From positions 1-7,967 of the forward strand of contig CACYEJ010000092.1 in the NCBI GenBank assembly GCA_902773395.1: 7,967 bases of DNA, given 5' to 3'. Positions 5,621 to 7,967 of the stretch are shown here, piece by piece. The notes under the pieces were generated by a model that was not told where the DNA came from, did not search any database, and saw only the letters and a list, made by a program, of their open reading frames with translations. The translations under genes and the position numbers were made by a program. The first letter of the stretch is position 1, and each line of letters opens with the position of its first letter. This DNA comes from an uncultured Ruminococcus sp. (GTDB taxonomy: Bacteria; Bacillota_A; Clostridia; Oscillospirales; Acutalibacteraceae).

Positions 5621-7420
5621 ATGCCCACGAAAGTAACAATACAGGATTTAAGTGAAGAAAAAGAGCAAAATAACCGAGCCGTGATTTATGCACGATACAG
5701 TTCTGACAGGCAAAAAGAAGCAAGCATAGAACAGCAAACCCGCGAATGTATGGAATACATTAACCGAAAAGGTTATGAACTCATAAAGATTTATTCCGAC
5801 AGTGCCAAATCAGCTTCTAAGAATGTCGAAAAGCGCAAAGATTTCATGAATCTTATAGAAGACTCAGCAAGTGGCGATTTTGATGTTGTGGTTGCTTATT
5901 CTCTTGACCGAATTAGCCGCGAAGAACACGGAGGATTTTATGGTTATGAGAATGAACTTAACAAAAACGGTGTGCGTATTGAATATGCTACACAGGTTTT
6001 TGATGATGGTTACGGAGGTGAGATCTCAAAAGCGGTTCATGTTACCATGGCTGCAGAGTATGTTGCTCAGCTTCGGAAGAATGTCGTCAGAGGTATGCGA
6101 GACAATGCAATGAACGGTTATTTCAATGGAGGAAGATCTCTCCCTGTTGGCTTCAGACTTGTTGGGGAAGAAAGAAAAAGCAAACGCTACGAACCGATTG
6201 AAGAAACAAAAGAATATATTGCGAAAGCTTTCGAAATGTATGCTTCTGGAGACACAACCGGCCAAATTATGAAGTTTTTAAATGAGCACGGTGTAAGAAA
6301 CTCTCAGGGGAAAACTCTAACCAGAGATACCATCAATAGAATGCTTGCTAATCCTATTTACAAAGGTACAAAAGTTACGATTTTTGATAACAAAGTCGAG
6401 CATAAAATGTATATTGCCGATGATGTATGTGAAGCGATAATATCTGAAGATCTTTGGAATAAAGTTCAGCAGCAACGTGAAAAACATGCTCACTCAGGCG
6501 CTGCTGAAAAAACGAGAGGAGTGTATGAACTCAGAGGAAAGCTTTTCTGCGGTGTTTGCGGTGAAGAAATGGTTGCTGACAGTGTTGTAAATGGTTCTGG
6601 TAAAAAGAGATGTTATTACTCATGTAAAAACAGAAAAAATAAGCGTACAACCGATGAATCTAGATGTACTAAGAAAAATATCCCCAAAGAGTCCATCGAA
6701 TCTGCAGTAATGACGATCATATCTAACTTTGTCTGGAATGAGGATTTGATTCAGCAATATATTTTATCTGCTGAAAAAATGGATTCATTTGTTACAATAA
6801 ATCCTCGGATATCTGAACTTGAAAAAGCAATCAGAACACATAAAGAAAGAATGTGCCGGGCAGACGATGCCTATATGGATACCGGCGATAAAAAATGGCT
6901 TGAGATGAGTAAAGAGGAATCTAAAGCTATTGAACAGTCTGAATCGGAATTAAAGGAAATAAACAGTCTCACAAAACATAGTAAAGATGCTGAAAATTTC
7001 ATAGAAGAAATCAATGAATTACGAGAGCTTTGGATTGAACTTCAAAACACACCGGAGGGCAGAACAAATATTATAAAAAGTTTTATTGAGCGAATTGAGG
7101 TTTTTGATCCTTTGCACGATGACCCGAGTAAATATAAGCTGAAAATTATAATTAAAACCGACAGCAAGTCGGACTACTACACAGAGGTTGAATCCGAAGC
7201 AAAATTGCTTAGTCGAGAACGAAATACTAAGGGTCACCAAGCGAGTGGTATCCGAACCTATCCTATAACGAAGGATTGGTTTGGATATCCTTCATTTTAC
7301 GGCAAAATCAAAGCTTTGCGCTTGTCAGATCTTTTGTTGAAAACGAAGTGGTTTGTGCTTCAAAATAAGATGAACATAATCGCCCCGATGCTTCCACGGC
7401 AAAGGGGCGATTATTTGTAA
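5621..7420 (+). CDS. Large serine recombinase (site-specific integrase)
   Basis: At 599 residues this is a full-length large serine recombinase. The resolvase catalytic domain (about 19-165) contains YARYSSDRQ, with R25 and the nucleophile S27, and YSLDRISR (93-100) with the conserved arginines. The recombinase domain follows (about 185-290). A zinc ribbon has C310, C313, C335 and C349, and a coiled coil runs at about 395-475. Such enzymes integrate or excise mobile elements between attB and attP without host ligase. The start is ATG at 5621 with AGGTG 5 nt upstream. It lies 64 nt after the RloB-like gene with no clear terminator or promoter between, so read-through is likely. The last 65 or so residues look unlike the family's usual end and contain a large inverted repeat. 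It is less A+T-rich than the defence pair. Confidence 0.92.
   Translation: MPTKVTIQDLSEEKEQNNRAVIYARYSSDRQKEASIEQQTRECMEYINRKGYELIKIYSDSAKSASKNVEKRKDFMNLIEDSASGDFDVVVAYSLDRISREEHGGFYGYENELNKNGVRIEYATQVFDDGYGGEISKAVHVTMAAEYVAQLRKNVVRGMRDNAMNGYFNGGRSLPVGFRLVGEERKSKRYEPIEETKEYIAKAFEMYASGDTTGQIMKFLNEHGVRNSQGKTLTRDTINRMLANPIYKGTKVTIFDNKVEHKMYIADDVCEAIISEDLWNKVQQQREKHAHSGAAEKTRGVYELRGKLFCGVCGEEMVADSVVNGSGKKRCYYSCKNRKNKRTTDESRCTKKNIPKESIESAVMTIISNFVWNEDLIQQYILSAEKMDSFVTINPRISELEKAIRTHKERMCRADDAYMDTGDKKWLEMSKEESKAIEQSESELKEINSLTKHSKDAENFIEEINELRELWIELQNTPEGRTNIIKSFIERIEVFDPLHDDPSKYKLKIIIKTDSKSDYYTEVESEAKLLSRERNTKGHQASGIRTYPITKDWFGYPSFYGKIKALRLSDLLLKTKWFVLQNKMNIIAPMLPRQRGDYL
7247..7289. repeat. 18-bp imperfect inverted repeat in the recombinase tail
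   Basis: The arms 7247-7264 (GGTATCCGAACCTATCCT) and 7272-7289 are complementary at 15 of 18 positions around a 7-nt loop (ATAACGA). They lie inside the 3' end of the recombinase gene, in the part that does not look conserved. Candidates are an attachment-site arm, a recombinase-binding site or an RNA hairpin. No second copy is visible in the window. Confidence 0.6.
7376..7414. terminator. Bidirectional hairpin terminator between convergent genes
   Basis: Perfect 11-bp arms ATAATCGCCCC (7376-7386) and GGGGCGATTAT (7404-7414) flank a 17-nt loop. The stem is G+C rich with A/T at its base, and the right arm runs into TTATTTG on the plus strand. It overlaps the last codons of the recombinase, and the minus-strand frame stops one base past the recombinase stop, so one hairpin can serve both directions. 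The U-tracts are short, so efficiency is uncertain. Confidence 0.7.
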
Positions 7421-7633
7421 TTATTGAGCTTGTGATATATCTGTATCAGAAACGGTTTCGCATTCGTTAATGTACAATATCCAAGGCTCCAGCCATTGAT
7501 GAAATATATGCATAAATTCATCTTCGGTCAATGTCCTTTCGGTTAGTTTTTCGCAGGCAGTTTTAGGCTTTTCTGTCGCGGAGTTTTCGCCTACCGAACC
7601 TTCGGACTGAGTATTATCATAGTGTTCCTCCAA
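7421..7633 (-). CDS. Small acidic ORF of uncertain status, convergent with the recombinase
   Basis: A 70-residue frame opens with TTG at 7633 and ends at TAA 7423-7421, directly abutting the recombinase stop. It is acidic and polar (many Glu, Asp, Thr) with an aromatic patch, FMHIFHQWLEPWILY (about 40-54). No known domain is recognised. The TTG has no good ribosome site; the nearby GGAGG (7630-7626) instead fits an ATG in another frame at 7620, which yields only nine codons. The frame is open upstream to a stop near 7672 but offers no ATG or GTG. It may be a real small mobile-element gene, or the 3' piece of a frameshifted gene whose earlier part is the 7591-7755 frame. Confidence is low because start and frame are unresolved. 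Confidence 0.4.
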   Translation of the reverse strand: MEEHYDNTQSEGSVGENSATEKPKTACEKLTERTLTEDEFMHIFHQWLEPWILYINECETVSDTDISQAQ

Positions 7634-7755
7634 TCGTAATATTCGCTGCGTATGGTTGATTTCAGACCTTCATAGGCAGTTTTCTCCTTCTTCTTAAATT
7701 TTTGGTTTTGGTCATAGGCATTCTCTTTTCTTAAAGTTTTTTCTGAAGTTGTCAC
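7591..7755 (-). CDS. Small lysine-rich ORF coupled to the upstream coiled-coil gene (tentative)
   Basis: GTG at 7755-7753 shares a GTGA overlap with the stop of the coiled-coil gene, the usual arrangement for translational coupling. The 54-residue frame runs to TAG at 7593-7591. The product is highly charged: a basic KFKKKEK stretch (19-25) is followed by TIRSEYYDWRN (34-44). No domain is recognised. The ribosome site is poor, with AAAG directly against the GTG. Its 3' end overlaps the next frame (7421-7633) by 43 nt, which is more than coupling needs, so one frameshifted gene is an alternative. It could also be non-coding. Confidence 0.3.
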   Translation of the reverse strand: MTTSEKTLRKENAYDQNQKFKKKEKTAYEGLKSTIRSEYYDWRNTMIILSPKVR

Positions 7756-7967
7756 CTTTCGGGTGAATAACGGGATTTGGTTTTGTGTCTCTGTAAGGAT
7801 TCAATTCTTCGGCGTTCACGGTATTCATACAGCTCGTCGGCAAGTTTGTCTTTACCGCCTCGCATTTCGATTATGTCGGTAAGGCTGGTTCGCATGGAAC
7901 TGTTCTCTTTTTCAAGCGTTTTGATTTTCTCATCCTTTTCGGCAACGGTTTTGTTTTCTTCGGCAAG
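7752..7967 (-). CDS. C-terminal coiled-coil end of a larger protein, truncated by window edge
   Basis: The frame enters from the right edge and runs 71 codons to TGA at 7754-7752, so only the C-terminus is seen. The first 25 or so residues form a heptad-like coiled coil (LAEENKTVAEKDEKIKTLEK), followed by a helix-rich charged stretch with RGGKDKLADELYEYRERR (36-53) and a basic tail. Coiled-coil tails of this type are common in relaxases and other mobilisation proteins, which would fit the neighbouring recombinase. The catalytic part lies outside the window, so this is only a suggestion. The base composition is noticeably more G+C rich than the AbiL-like genes, suggesting a separate origin. 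Confidence 0.6.
   Translation of the reverse strand, partial: LAEENKTVAEKDEKIKTLEKENSSMRTSLTDIIEMRGGKDKLADELYEYRERRRIESLQRHKTKSRYSPER

Noticed and set aside
3480..7240. Possible direct repeat (GGCCACCAA near 3485 versus GGTCACCAA near 7232) as attL/attR
   Set aside because: Only about eight of nine bases match and the flanks differ; this is expected by chance.
1..7967. CRISPR array, tRNA, rRNA, IS ends
   Set aside because: No spaced direct repeats, cloverleaf or transposase were seen on either strand.

Overview
The window looks like an accessory region of a low-GC Gram-positive gut anaerobe. Strong AGGAG-type ribosome sites, TTGACA/TATAAT promoters and an ECF sigma factor paired with a DUF4367-type anti-sigma fit Clostridia, and a Ruminococcus-like (Oscillospiraceae) host is my best guess. 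The assignment is inferred from gene style; no rRNA, tRNA or other species marker is present.

Left block (1-3126, all on the minus strand, so it reads from high to low coordinates). A perfect sigma-A promoter (3098-3126) drives a tandem-HTH regulator with a cysteine-rich C-terminus (2345-3067). Next come an ECF sigma factor (1658-2185), a membrane-anchored DUF4367-like anti-sigma (953-1651), a secreted or membrane-anchored 137-residue protein (417-830), an unlisted 38-residue hydrophobic protein (186-302) and the start of a signal-peptide protein that runs off the left edge (<1-186). A two-part motif, TTTGTAAGATTTT plus TCYAC with identical spacing, lies upstream of both the sigma gene and the 137-residue gene. 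It looks like the promoter recognised by this sigma factor, so the block reads as an autoregulated cell-envelope response unit with its own output genes.

Middle (3127-3581): a long A+T-rich gap with several short palindromes and no convincing gene, ending in the promoter of the plus-strand genes.

Right block (3582-7420, plus strand). An AAA/ABC-type ATPase (3582-4907) overlaps by 11 nt a RloB-like protein with Toprim-like acidic motifs (4897-5556). This pairing matches the two-gene AbiL class of anti-phage abortive-infection systems. Downstream is a large serine recombinase (5621-7420) with an odd C-terminal tail that holds a large imperfect inverted repeat and ends in a hairpin shared with the convergent gene. 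Defence genes beside a site-specific recombinase suggest a mobile element cargo.

Right edge (7421-7967, minus strand): the coiled-coil C-terminus of a truncated gene, then two short overlapping open frames of uncertain status. They may be translationally coupled small mobile-element genes or pieces of a frameshifted one.
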